Of a stretch of DNA of 64,000 bases, positions 54,208 to 63,288 are shown in pieces. The notes under the pieces were generated by a model, which was not told the origin of the DNA, did no database searches, and was given only the letters and a program-made list of their open reading frames with translations. The position numbers were made by a program, and so were the translations under genes. Position 1 is the first letter of the stretch, and each line of letters opens with the position of its first letter. Source of the stretch: Fusibacter paucivorans (GTDB taxonomy: Bacteria > Bacillota > Clostridia > Peptostreptococcales > Acidaminobacteraceae); contig NZ_JAHBCL010000003.1 of assembly GCF_018390735.1 (NCBI RefSeq), positions 1-64,000 on the forward strand, written 5' to 3'.

Positions 54208-54816
54208 TTAACGGCAGGATTCACAGTTTTTTTCATATTTTTTAACAATATCCGTCACCATCGTCTGGACAGGGCAAATGGTGCACCAAGAGCGCGGCAT
54301 ATAGAGTATCGCCAAGAGCATTCCGACTATTGTCGATGAAAACATAATGGAATACAGCCTGTAACTCAAGTGCAAAACGACTGGCGATGCGGTAATCTCC
54401 CAGAGCTGCGGCAGCTGAAACGGCACCCGAATGAACATTAAAAAACGTACAGACGCCATTGGTGCCATGCTGCCATTTGCCACATTCAGTGTCGATAGGA
54501 CAACCATCATTAAGTTGACACAGAAGAAGGTAATAATATACCGTCGCGTCTTTGGCGATCGCAACGCTTTGGGAATTGGCCGTTTTAAAGAAATCGGCGT
54601 CATGATCTTCATAAAAAACCGTGATCTCGGACAGTAACTGCGGCACCACAGGTTTTTATGCGACCGCAACGCCAAAATAAATGGTGTCATCATGCAAACA
54701 AGTCCTAGCCATGCAAAGACAATATTGATTATACTAAGTGCAAAAAAAGCAATGGTGCCGACGAATAAATAATCATAAGGGTTTTTAACAATGCGTTCTC
54801 GCATGCTTTCAATCAT
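54208..54816 (-). CDS. NapH-like membrane protein with two Cys clusters
   Basis: This 202-residue membrane protein has about four membrane segments. Cysteine groups lie on both ends of the membrane part: WCRSYCPRSRF near residue 56 and SWCTICPVQTM near residue 180, followed by a short tail with CESC. This recalls NapH/CcoG/RnfB-type membrane ferredoxins, though each cluster has fewer cysteines than the CxxCxxCxxxCP norm. The start at 54816 follows AGGAGG. It may pass electrons through the membrane or sense redox state. Its neighbours are an unknown gene and a nitroreductase gene. Confidence 0.7.
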   Translation of the reverse strand: MIESMRERIVKNPYDYLFVGTIAFFALSIINIVFAWLGLVCMMTPFILALRSHKNLWCRSYCPRSRFFMKIMTPISLKRPIPKALRSPKTRRYIITFFCVNLMMVVLSTLNVANGSMAPMASVRFLMFIRVPFQLPQLWEITASPVVLHLSYRLYSIMFSSTIVGMLLAILYMPRSWCTICPVQTMVTDIVKKYEKNCESCR

Positions 54817-54986
54817 ATTTCCACCTCCTGTTGCCCCCCTGGAAAGGGGGTATGGACATTTTATCAAGCACCATCACATTCGTCAACCACCGAACCGTTT
54901 CATTTCAGACCGATCGTGATGTACTGCCCGTTGCTATGTCCTGTCAACATTTAGTCATTTTTACGATAAAACAATGCCGCCCCCTT

Positions 54987-55715
54987 TTATTCGCCCTTAA
55001 AAAAAGGTTCAAAATACGCACGTATTGAACGTACCATTTCCTTGTAAAACGGCGCACTGTGCTTGCGTTTATAAAAAGCCTCCACACTGCCGTCCGATGT
55101 AAAATGTTCTGAAAACATTGCTTTTATGGATTCATCAGACAACGTCTCATAACGCTCCGAAAAGACGACATAGGACTTGTCGAATCGTTTGCGCAGTACA
55201 GGCTTATGCTCATAGCGCCCAAAGACAATCAGCGTTGCAGGTATCGTATAATCCGGCAAACCAAAATGTGCCGATACCGTTTCTTTATGCTCTAAAATAT
55301 CACCAATGTAACAAGTACCGATGCCCATGCTCTCTGCTGCAATGACAGCATTTTGTGCCGCAATCATCGCATCCTGCATGCCGAGCACTAAATCAGTCGG
55401 CGTTGGCCCATCATAGCCAAGGCTTCTATCCAGGCCATTCAGCTCATAAAAGCGATGCCATTTTTGATAGTCGACAACCACAATCAGTGCAAACGCAGCC
55501 GATTCTATAAACGGCTGGTTGTCACACCAGACCGCCAGCTTGGACAAGTTTTCTTTTGAGCGAACATCAATCAGACTGTAGAGCATCATATTACCAGCCG
55601 TTGCACCTCTCATTGCCGATTCGATAATCGCATCTATTTCTGCATCCGTTAAGGGCATTCCGTTGAATTTTCGAATAGACGTATGGTCCTTCATGATTTT
55701 AATCGTTTCATTCAT
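54987..55715 (-). CDS. Nitroreductase-family FMN oxidoreductase
   Basis: This 242-residue flavoprotein of the nitroreductase family is similar to NfsA/Frp. FMN-binding parts are HTSIRKFNGMPL near the start, SAMRGATAGNMMLYSLIDV, and AAESMGIGTCYIGDILEH. The physiological substrate is not predictable; quinones, nitroaromatics or flavins are reduced by relatives. GGGAGGC precedes the ATG. It lies downstream of the YbjQ gene on the same strand. Confidence 0.9.
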   Translation of the reverse strand: MNETIKIMKDHTSIRKFNGMPLTDAEIDAIIESAMRGATAGNMMLYSLIDVRSKENLSKLAVWCDNQPFIESAAFALIVVVDYQKWHRFYELNGLDRSLGYDGPTPTDLVLGMQDAMIAAQNAVIAAESMGIGTCYIGDILEHKETVSAHFGLPDYTIPATLIVFGRYEHKPVLRKRFDKSYVVFSERYETLSDESIKAMFSEHFTSDGSVEAFYKRKHSAPFYKEMVRSIRAYFEPFFKGE

Positions 55716-55840
55716 GTGTTCGCCTCCCTTTCATTTTTTCACCAGTATCAGAATGATTTGATGCCTTGCCACTTTTTAGATTCAAAATCAATTATGCGCA
55801 AAGTATCACCACTTATGCAGCACATCGTCAAAACTCAGGA

Positions 55841-56164
55841 TCAATCCGAAATAATTACCGCAGTTCCGGATGCCGTTACCATCAGCATATTGCCGCCTTG
55901 CCCCAGTACTTCATAGTCCATGTCTACGCCGACAACAGCATTGCATCCCAGCTGTTCAGCCCTGCTCTCAAGTTCGGCAATTGCCGTCTCACGTGCTTTA
56001 ATGAGCTCACCCTCATATGAATTTGATCTACCGCCAAAAAAATTAGTCAGGCCTGCTGAAAAATCTTTTAGAAAATCAACACCTGAAATCACTTCGCCAA
56101 AGATAACACCTTTATAAGCGACAATCTTTTTGCCTTCTACATTTGGTGTGGTTGTAATAATCAT
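55841..56164 (-). CDS. YbjQ/UPF0145 family protein
   Basis: This 107-residue protein of the YbjQ (DUF74) family has unknown function and forms pentamers in known structures. Family landmarks are [20 protein letters not shown], the central [16 protein letters not shown] and [16 protein letters not shown]. The ATG at 56164 lies eight bases after GGAGG and gives exactly the usual length; a TTG two codons earlier is not needed. Confidence 0.9.
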   Translation of the reverse strand: MIITTTPNVEGKKIVAYKGVIFGEVISGVDFLKDFSAGLTNFFGGRSNSYEGELIKARETAIAELESRAEQLGCNAVVGVDMDYEVLGQGGNMLMVTASGTAVIISD

Positions 56165-56261
56165 AATCAATGCCTCCTTATTAAAAAATAGTTTGTCTTT
56201 CGAATGACTTTACCTTGCCGTTAATCCTGCATTCTTTCATGCATCATCTTTCAATACAGCA

Positions 56262-57107
56262 TTACACACTTAATAACACAACGCCGCAAAATGTAGCGCC
56301 AATCCCAATCAGTTTCATTTTCGTCTTGTTTTCCTGTAAAAACCGAATACCGATAACCCCACTAATGACAATGCTCAATTGACGAATTGGCGCAATTAAG
56401 CTCACAGGCGCATAACGCATTGCAAATAGGATGAGCAAATATGAAAATGGCGACAGCACAGCTACAATCAACGCATCCCGCCAATTTGCCTTTGCCGTTT
56501 CTTTAAGTTTTGCAATATCTTTAAAAGCCACTGGCATCAGCAACAATGATCGGCCAAGATTATTGACAAAATCCAATACAAAGGGCGACACGCCCGCATT
56601 TGCAATCGCAATCTTGTCAATGAGCGTATAAGATGAAACCATAAGTCCGCATACGATGGCATAGCACACAGAAGCTGCCATTTTATCACCACCGCGAAAA
56701 CTCAATCCAGAGAGTGCAAACGTCCCCGCAACGATTATGGCAACACCTGCAAATTGTAAAGCCGTCAACTGCTCGTGCAGCAGGACAATGGCAATCAGCA
56801 CAGTAACAGCCGGCGCCAGCCCACGTGCCACAGGATAAATGATGGATAAATCGCCAAATTGATACGCCTTGTCCAACGCCAGAAAATACAAAAAATGAAA
56901 ACCAAAACTCCCTGCGCACATCAAAGATGTCTTCATGGTTGGAAACGTCCAGTCCATCGTCATCATGTATGGCAAATACAGCGCCACAGTGATCGTCGTA
57001 AACAGCCACATAAAACGTATGCCGCCGTTTGACCGCTTAAGTGCAAAATTCCAATAGGCATGACAAAAAGTTGAGAAAACAACTAACCCAAGTGAAAATG
57101 CATTCAT
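56262..57107 (-). CDS. EamA/DMT-superfamily transporter
   Basis: This integral membrane protein of 281 residues has ten predicted spans in two EamA repeats, and probably exports a small metabolite or amino acid. Typical segments are LALDKAYQFGDLSIIYPVAR and FAMRYAPVSLIAPIRQLSIV, one in each half. The start at 57107 follows GAGGGG. It is transcribed away from a LysR-type gene with a 227-base region between them that holds a long inverted repeat, so the LysR protein very likely controls it. The substrate is unknown. Confidence 0.88.
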   Translation of the reverse strand: MNAFSLGLVVFSTFCHAYWNFALKRSNGGIRFMWLFTTITVALYLPYMMTMDWTFPTMKTSLMCAGSFGFHFLYFLALDKAYQFGDLSIIYPVARGLAPAVTVLIAIVLLHEQLTALQFAGVAIIVAGTFALSGLSFRGGDKMAASVCYAIVCGLMVSSYTLIDKIAIANAGVSPFVLDFVNNLGRSLLLMPVAFKDIAKLKETAKANWRDALIVAVLSPFSYLLILFAMRYAPVSLIAPIRQLSIVISGVIGIRFLQENKTKMKLIGIGATFCGVVLLSV

Positions 57108-57166
57108 ATATTCCCCTCGCTTTCCGTTTAATAAAGCCATTGCATTATTCCAATTTTAAGCTTACG

Positions 57167-57215
57167 ACCACAATCTTTATTTTTTTCATGAGACAAAAAA
57201 TTTAAAGATTGTGGT
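57167..57215. promoter_or_regulatory. Long inverted repeat in the EamA/LysR divergent promoter
   Basis: Arms of 13 bases (57167-57179 and 57203-57215, ACCACAATCTTTA and its complement) are perfect, and the inner T-run and A-run extend the symmetry with slight mismatch around a CATGAGAC centre. It is a good candidate for the LysR-type regulator site, which usually has dyad symmetry between divergent genes; a terminator-like hairpin is also possible. Confidence 0.6.
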
Positions 57216-57334
57216 GAAAGATCAATTTAAGGCTATTCTGCAATTTCCTTACATGATAATATAAAGGAGAATATCTATAAAGCGCATATTGTAGATGGTA
57301 TTTATCGAATATATCAATATTTAAGGAGCACTGT

Positions 57335-58204
57335 ATGTATCTTTTAGGAATCGAAGCTTTTCTGGCAATTATCGAAAACGGCAGTCTCTCAAAAGCTGCC
57401 GGAATGCTGCATCTATCCCAGTCTTCCGTCAGCCATCGCCTTAAGATACTAGAAGGCGAACTAGGATTTAAACTCATTGAACGACATCCGGGCGTTCGAG
57501 GGATCACGATCACAGAACGCGGTCGCGCCTTTATTGCCATCGCTGAAAAATCAGTACGCATCGAAAAAGAAATTGAGGATATTAGAACACTTGCAACCGT
57601 CACCACGCTCAATATCGGAACAGCAGACAGCATCAGTCTCTACCTGCTTCCCAATCTCTACCAAACCATCCGACACAACCTGCTGAATGTTCAGCCTAAG
57701 ATCATCACACAGCATACTTTAGAAACCTATGCACAAATCAAATCCGGCGACATAGACGTCGGTTTTGTCAAGCGTGCATTTGATATGCCCGGCGTCATTG
57801 TCACTAAAATAATCGAAGAAGAGATGGTCCTCGTTCGCTACGGAAAGCCGTCTGAGAATCTAAAGGCGATTCACCCCTGCGACCTTGATCACACCAATGA
57901 AATTTTCATGGACTGGGGGTATCAATATCAGCTCTGGCACGACGGACACTGGCTGTCAACAACACCTGCATACCACGTCGATGCCGCCCATTTAATCTTT
58001 ATGCTCTTTGACAGCGATAAGCAGTGGAGCATTGTTCCGCGATCTGTTTTCAAAGCAATGAACGCTTCCGGTCCGTATTATGAACAGACACTGACTTCAA
58101 AACCGCCAAATAGGACTTGCTACCTGATTAAACATTCACATTTAAAAGCCAATAAGGTTCCTGTCGTCAGCTTTATCGAACAGTACTGCCGTCAGCACTT
58201 TTAG
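57335..58204 (+). CDS. LysR-type transcription regulator
   Basis: This 289-residue LysR-type regulator has an N-terminal winged helix with FLAIIENGSLSKAAGMLHLS, then QSSVSHRLKILEGELGFKLI, and an effector domain from about residue 90 (TLNIGTADSISLYLLPNLYQ). AAGGAG precedes the ATG. It is divergent from the EamA transporter gene and converges with the flavodoxin gene. The effector is probably the transported compound, by inference from the arrangement. Confidence 0.92.
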   Translation: MYLLGIEAFLAIIENGSLSKAAGMLHLSQSSVSHRLKILEGELGFKLIERHPGVRGITITERGRAFIAIAEKSVRIEKEIEDIRTLATVTTLNIGTADSISLYLLPNLYQTIRHNLLNVQPKIITQHTLETYAQIKSGDIDVGFVKRAFDMPGVIVTKIIEEEMVLVRYGKPSENLKAIHPCDLDHTNEIFMDWGYQYQLWHDGHWLSTTPAYHVDAAHLIFMLFDSDKQWSIVPRSVFKAMNASGPYYEQTLTSKPPNRTCYLIKHSHLKANKVPVVSFIEQYCRQHF

Positions 58205-58224
58205 AACCAGCCATCACTTTCGCG

Positions 58225-58692
58225 TTAGGCCATCCGCTTTTTAAGCGCCTCAGCAAATATCGCCGCCGCTTTCAAATCAGAATCATTTGGCCGCCCCTTA
58301 TTCATGCCGCCGAGCACTTTTAAGAAACTGTTGGTATTAAATCCTCTACAGTGAAATTCGTCCAGAATCTCGTAACCCTTTGACAGGAGAACTGTTCGAA
58401 GTGCCGCATGGTCACTTTGCAGCTTTTCTTCACCGACGATAGCACTCGTGGAAAAAATAAAAGCTTTCTTCCCACTGACAACCGGCAGTTTTTCAGCAAA
58501 GCGGATAAGCGGCGCATAGTGCCTCCCGCTGTCAATTCCCGCACCAAAACCAATGATGTCATATGCCGCCAGTGTTTCATCTGCTGCATTTTCCGTCGAA
58601 ACCACTTTTGCCGCTAAAACCTTCGCCATTGCCTCTGCCACTTTTGCCGTATTCAAGTGATGGTAAGAATGAACAATAACCAGTGCTTTCAT
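58225..58692 (-). CDS. Flavodoxin-like protein
   Basis: This 155-residue FMN-binding electron carrier or flavodoxin-domain protein opens with VIVHSYHHLNTAKVAEAMAK, where the phosphate loop differs from the standard TGNT form. The segments YDIIGFGAGIDSGRHYAPLI and KKAFIFSTSAIVGEEKL fit the other flavin contacts. It is alone, with AAAGGAG before the ATG. It may serve as an electron carrier or as a protoporphyrinogen-oxidase-type flavodoxin. Confidence 0.85.
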   Translation of the reverse strand: MKALVIVHSYHHLNTAKVAEAMAKVLAAKVVSTENAADETLAAYDIIGFGAGIDSGRHYAPLIRFAEKLPVVSGKKAFIFSTSAIVGEEKLQSDHAALRTVLLSKGYEILDEFHCRGFNTNSFLKVLGGMNKGRPNDSDLKAAAIFAEALKKRMA

Positions 58693-58774
58693 TTTCGCAA
58701 ACTCCTTTCTCGCATGACCGCCATGTTCAGAGAAGTACCGCTTGCTTTACATAAACGCGGCGAATAACCCCACG

Positions 58775-61700
58775 TCAAGAGAACAGCAACTGCAGCTCCA
58801 CCTCTGATAGTTTCGAAATAAATGTTTCACCCGGCTTGATAAAATCATCAATTAATTGCTGCTTTTGCTGCTGCAGCTTTTGAATTTTTTCTTCGATCGT
58901 ATTTTGAGCAATTAGTTTGATAACGTGAACATTTTGAACCTGCCCAATGCGATGCGCACGATCCGTCGCCTGTTGCTCAACGGCAGGATTCCACCACGGG
59001 TCAAAGTGAATCACGGTATCTGCACCAATCAGGTTTAGCCCTGTCCCCCCAGCTTTAAGCGATATTAGAAATACACTCCGCTCACCGCTGTTAAACCGAT
59101 CCACCAATGTCATACGATCTTCCGGCGACGTCTTGCCGTCCATATAAAAATAAGATTGGTGAATCGTCGCTTTAATCAATCTCAAGACAGAAGTAAACTG
59201 AGAAAATACCAATACACTGTGTCCACCCTCGGACAATTGATCAAGCGTTTCAACCAGCGCGTCAAGTTTGCCGCTTCCGCCATGATAATCATCAAGGTAC
59301 GCGCCGGGATGGCAGCAAATCTGCCGCAGACGCGTCAGACCCGCAAGCATGCGAATGCGATTAACATCGCCACCTTGTCCAAACTCTCCTCTCAATCGTG
59401 ATAGTGTTGCATGGTACAGCAATTTTTGTTCTTCTGTCATCCCTACATAAACATGACTTTCAAATTTATCCGGCAATTCCTTTAAAACATCCCTTTTAAT
59501 ACGCCTTAAAATAAACGGCGTAATAAGCTGCTTCAATTCTGCTTGAGCCGTTTCACGCTGTTCTCCGGCAAGCGGCTTTTCAAAAGCCTGTTTAAAATAA
59601 CTCCGGCTGCCGAGGTGTTTTGGCAATATGAAGTCAAAGATAGACCAGAGCTCCCCTAAGTTATTCTCAATCGGCGTTCCCGTTACGGCAAAACGATGGT
59701 CAGCCGTAAGCTGTTTGACTACTTTCGCACCAAGAGATCCTTCGTTTTTAATATGTTGTGCTTCATCGAGTATAACACTGAAAAAGCGCTCCGCTTCGTA
59801 TAAGTGCAAATCACGACGTAAACTGCCGTAAGACGTAATCCAAATCATCGATTGGCTGTTTGTCACAATGCGCTTGCGATCATCTTGCGAACCAACGACC
59901 ACATCATATGTGAGCCCCTTTGTGAATTTCTCGATTTCATGCCCCCAATTGTATATCAGTGATGTCGGCGCCACAATGAGGGTGCGCTTTCCTTTTAACG
60001 CCTGCCGCTGATCCATCAGATACGCAAGAATTTGGAGCGTTTTACCCAACCCCATATCATCGGCCAGTATACCGCCGAGATTAAGTTTTGAAAGACTGGA
60101 CAGCCACTGTACGCCTCTAATTTGATAAGGTCTTAAAACCTGCATCAACGCATCCGGTAATTTAACGGGTTCTTCGTTGAGTGCTTGAATGCGGGCAAAA
60201 AAGGCATCAATCGTTTCTCTGCCTTCATCCTGTAATTTATCACCTAGATAATAAGCTGCTGAAAGCGGCAGCATTAGCGGCTTGCCTAAGGCGCTCTGCT
60301 TAATGCCAAAATGTGAAATTGTTTGATCCAATACGTCTAAATTCAGTTTTTCAAGCGATAGGTAAGCACCATTTTTTAACAGATAGTACTGTTTATGTTC
60401 TCGATATGCTTTTAGAATTCTTTTTAGTTCCTCTTGAGAAACGCCTTCCAAGTCTGCATGAAATTCCAGATAGTCCAGTTTCTCGCTAATGCGAACGCGC
60501 TGTGTCAGCTGTGCGGGCTCAATAACGCGTTTGCGCTTAAACCGTTTCGTCGAGTAGACCTGTATCTCCTGCAACCATTCCCGCAGCGTTGTCGCGAGAA
60601 AATCGTAAATGTGCTGTTCCCGAATAATGCGATACGTATCGACGACCGGTAAAAACACCTCGCTGTCAAAACGCGCCAAGAAACGAATTTCTGCTTCATG
60701 ATCCCGTATACAAAGTTGGCCGTTTGGCCTATTTTCAAATTTCTGCGACAACGGATTAAATCGCACCTCACCGTACTGACAAATGGGTTTAATGTGAACT
60801 GCTTTTTCTTTATAGTCGATGTAAACCTGACATTGCATTGACGCGTCAATTAAGTGCGTTTTCAGGCTTTCACCGTATACGACAGTGCCAACGCGTTTAA
60901 GTGCAGGGATTATGGTATCCAACACGCGCTGAGCATGCACCATTGGCACTTTCGGAAATTGATCGTTCGCCATTAATATCATAAAGATCTTTTGCAGTCT
61001 ATAGGGAATCTTATAAAGCTGATTTTCACGGTTCCTTAAAAAGAAACCCTCTGTGTCCGCAAATTCAAATTGTTCAAAGAGCGTCGTCCCAATGGTTATG
61101 TATGTCGACTCGCTTTCAATATCAAAAGTGAGCGCAGGCAATTGGTCCTCAATATGAATACGCTTCTCCGTAACTTTCTCGTAGATTGGGATATCAAACG
61201 CCATACAGAGATCAATAAACTGTCTAAAGCGATAACTCGTCATACGCAATTTCTGCTTGTGCACCATTTCCGTCTTATAGAGCACCTGATCCCCTACGAG
61301 ATCTTGGACAAACTCAAAAAGCTGCAACTCCCGATTGGCAATGCAGTGTTTTTGAGGATTAAAGGTAAAAGACTTACCGTAATAGATTTCTGTTCCGTTG
61401 ACAAAAGCTTCCGCGAAACCCGGAACATCTTTAATATTATACAATTGAGAAGTTCCAATTTTTAATGAAAGCGCTACTGGAAACGCCTCACATTTGAGCC
61501 ATTCTATGTACGCCCTGAGCCGTATCGGCATCATATCATAGCGCTTTTTAATGTCTTCAAAAGCCGTGATAAACCGCAGCGCTTTAACATCTTCGACGAT
61601 CGCTTTCGCTTCTCTAAAAGAAGTCTCAGCATCTTCTGCATGGGTTATCTCACCGTAATGCTCGGCCTCAACGATGGTATGATCGCTAAACGGCCACGGC

Positions 61701-62020
61701 AGTTCTTCCGAATCCACTCTCCTCAGCAAATCGCCGTCTTCTGTAATTTGAAGCAAGACAGCAGTACAATGTTCACATATTTTCTTGCTGAGGCCTACGC
61801 GCTGACAGGAACAGCGATAGTGCAGAAGTTCTCCCAGTTTGCTGAATGTCAAACTGACATCAAAAGCGCCGCGGTCTTCAACCAGTGCACGCATATGTGT
61901 CGCATTTAAGCCCTCGACGATATGGACGCCTGACCGCCGGAATATTTCATAGCCCATGAGCCATATTTCCTGACTGTCAACAATCTGCTTAATCAAAGGC
62001 TTGCTTAAATTATATTTCAT
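58775..62020 (-). CDS. SWIM zinc-finger SNF2-family helicase
   Basis: This large Swi2/Snf2 ATPase of 1081 residues has an N-terminal SWIM zinc finger (about 60-90, YRCSCQRVG and KKICEHC), a bacterial SNF2-associated region (about 150-600), and the two RecA-like halves: ILADDMGLGKTLQILAYLMD near 650, DEAQHIKN near 752, GTPIENNLGELWSIFDF, SLKAGGTGLNLIGADTVIHF and DRAHRIGQ near 1023. Such proteins in Firmicutes are thought to remodel protein-DNA complexes, for example RNA polymerase on DNA. The length matches the family. Confidence 0.94.
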   Translation of the reverse strand: MKYNLSKPLIKQIVDSQEIWLMGYEIFRRSGVHIVEGLNATHMRALVEDRGAFDVSLTFSKLGELLHYRCSCQRVGLSKKICEHCTAVLLQITEDGDLLRRVDSEELPWPFSDHTIVEAEHYGEITHAEDAETSFREAKAIVEDVKALRFITAFEDIKKRYDMMPIRLRAYIEWLKCEAFPVALSLKIGTSQLYNIKDVPGFAEAFVNGTEIYYGKSFTFNPQKHCIANRELQLFEFVQDLVGDQVLYKTEMVHKQKLRMTSYRFRQFIDLCMAFDIPIYEKVTEKRIHIEDQLPALTFDIESESTYITIGTTLFEQFEFADTEGFFLRNRENQLYKIPYRLQKIFMILMANDQFPKVPMVHAQRVLDTIIPALKRVGTVVYGESLKTHLIDASMQCQVYIDYKEKAVHIKPICQYGEVRFNPLSQKFENRPNGQLCIRDHEAEIRFLARFDSEVFLPVVDTYRIIREQHIYDFLATTLREWLQEIQVYSTKRFKRKRVIEPAQLTQRVRISEKLDYLEFHADLEGVSQEELKRILKAYREHKQYYLLKNGAYLSLEKLNLDVLDQTISHFGIKQSALGKPLMLPLSAAYYLGDKLQDEGRETIDAFFARIQALNEEPVKLPDALMQVLRPYQIRGVQWLSSLSKLNLGGILADDMGLGKTLQILAYLMDQRQALKGKRTLIVAPTSLIYNWGHEIEKFTKGLTYDVVVGSQDDRKRIVTNSQSMIWITSYGSLRRDLHLYEAERFFSVILDEAQHIKNEGSLGAKVVKQLTADHRFAVTGTPIENNLGELWSIFDFILPKHLGSRSYFKQAFEKPLAGEQRETAQAELKQLITPFILRRIKRDVLKELPDKFESHVYVGMTEEQKLLYHATLSRLRGEFGQGGDVNRIRMLAGLTRLRQICCHPGAYLDDYHGGSGKLDALVETLDQLSEGGHSVLVFSQFTSVLRLIKATIHQSYFYMDGKTSPEDRMTLVDRFNSGERSVFLISLKAGGTGLNLIGADTVIHFDPWWNPAVEQQATDRAHRIGQVQNVHVIKLIAQNTIEEKIQKLQQQKQQLIDDFIKPGETFISKLSEVELQLLFS

Positions 62021-62214
62021 GATTAAATCGCCACCATTCTCATCGGATCTACTGCTATCCCCTACACTTATCTTATCAAAATAAACATGTTGATAAAAGT
62101 AACCGCTTAAAAGTTTATACCCATTCTAAAACACATTATTAACGCTTTTATGGATAATCCTCCTGTAGCATCGCGCTTCATTGGTCGTTTTCCGCAAAAT
62201 ATGACAAAAAATTA

Positions 62215-62250
62215 AAGAGCACCTGCGCGTTGACGGACGCGGGTGCTCTT
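62215..62250 (-). terminator. Terminator of the aldolase operon
   Basis: A long stem (62215-62230 with 62237-62250) with base AAGAGCACC/GGTGCTCTT is followed on the minus strand by a T-run. It lies 28 bases after the aldolase stop. Confidence 0.85.
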
Positions 62251-62277
62251 GTATCGGAGGATTGGGGAAATATCAAA

Positions 62278-63288
62278 TTACTTATTCGCAAGTTGGTGCG
62301 CCACTTCAATAATCCAGTCTTCCTGACCGCCGACGGCTTTCTTCTTGCCGAGTTCGATCAAGACGTCACGGGCATCGACCCCAAATCGGTTGGCGGCATT
62401 GCGAGCATGCAGCATAAAGCTAGAATAGACGCCTGCATAACCAATAATGAGGGAATCGGAATTCATACGCGGAAGCGGTTTTTGATGCGCTTCTAAAATC
62501 GGAATCAACACTTTATCGCCAGCATCAATAATACTGTACAAATCAACATTTTTAGGAATGTCAAGTCGCTCCAAAACAGCAACCAGCGCTTCAGTCGGAC
62601 AATTGCCCGCACCGGCACCTAGGCCGATGAGTGATCCGTCCAAATAGTCTGCTCCCGCCTCATAAGCCTTAACGCTATTGGCAACCGCCAAGCCGAGATT
62701 GTTATGGGAATGATGTCCAACCGGCACCTTTAAATGCGATTTGAGATAAGCCACTTTTTCAAATACCTCATCCGGCAGCATTGCACCGGCAGAGTCGGTA
62801 ACATAGACCACATCAGCGCCATAGCTTTCCATCTTTTGCGCTTCTTGCAGAATAATTTCCTTTGATGCCATATGCGACATCATTAAAAAGCCCACTGTAA
62901 AGAGTCCCATTTTCTTAGCGGCTTTAATATGCTGCTCAGCAACATCCGCTTCCGTTACATGGGTTGCAACGCGAACCGCTTTGACCCCAGCTTCACGTAC
63001 AGCTTCTAGATCTTCAATCAAGCCGATCCCCGGTACGAGAAGCACCGTCAGTTTTGCATTTTTAAGAACCCCGGCAACCGCTTTAACGTATTCGAGATCT
63101 GTATGCGCCGCAAAACCATAATTCAGCGATTGACCGTTCAAGCCATCGCCGTGACCGATTTCAATCAGGTCAATGCCCGCTTCATCAAGTGCCATGGCAA
63201 TTTTCTTCATGTCCTCAAGAGAATACTGATGTGAAACCGAGTGACTGCCGTCTCGCAGTGTTGTATCCGTTAACATAACTTTCCGCAT
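62278..63288 (-). CDS. dmpG: 4-hydroxy-2-oxovalerate aldolase
   Basis: This metal-dependent class II pyruvate aldolase of 336 residues (DmpG/BphI/MhpE type) splits 4-hydroxy-2-oxovalerate into pyruvate and acetaldehyde. The active site is visible in TDTTLRDGSHSVSHQYS (catalytic Arg, metal Asp and His), EIGHGDGLNG and VGHHSHNNLGLAVANS (two metal His). The C-terminal part (about 290-336) is the communication domain that contacts the dehydrogenase. The ATG directly follows the stop of the dehydrogenase gene (TAGATG), as expected for the channelled enzyme pair. Confidence 0.94.
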   Translation of the reverse strand: MRKVMLTDTTLRDGSHSVSHQYSLEDMKKIAMALDEAGIDLIEIGHGDGLNGQSLNYGFAAHTDLEYVKAVAGVLKNAKLTVLLVPGIGLIEDLEAVREAGVKAVRVATHVTEADVAEQHIKAAKKMGLFTVGFLMMSHMASKEIILQEAQKMESYGADVVYVTDSAGAMLPDEVFEKVAYLKSHLKVPVGHHSHNNLGLAVANSVKAYEAGADYLDGSLIGLGAGAGNCPTEALVAVLERLDIPKNVDLYSIIDAGDKVLIPILEAHQKPLPRMNSDSLIIGYAGVYSSFMLHARNAANRFGVDARDVLIELGKKKAVGGQEDWIIEVAHQLANK

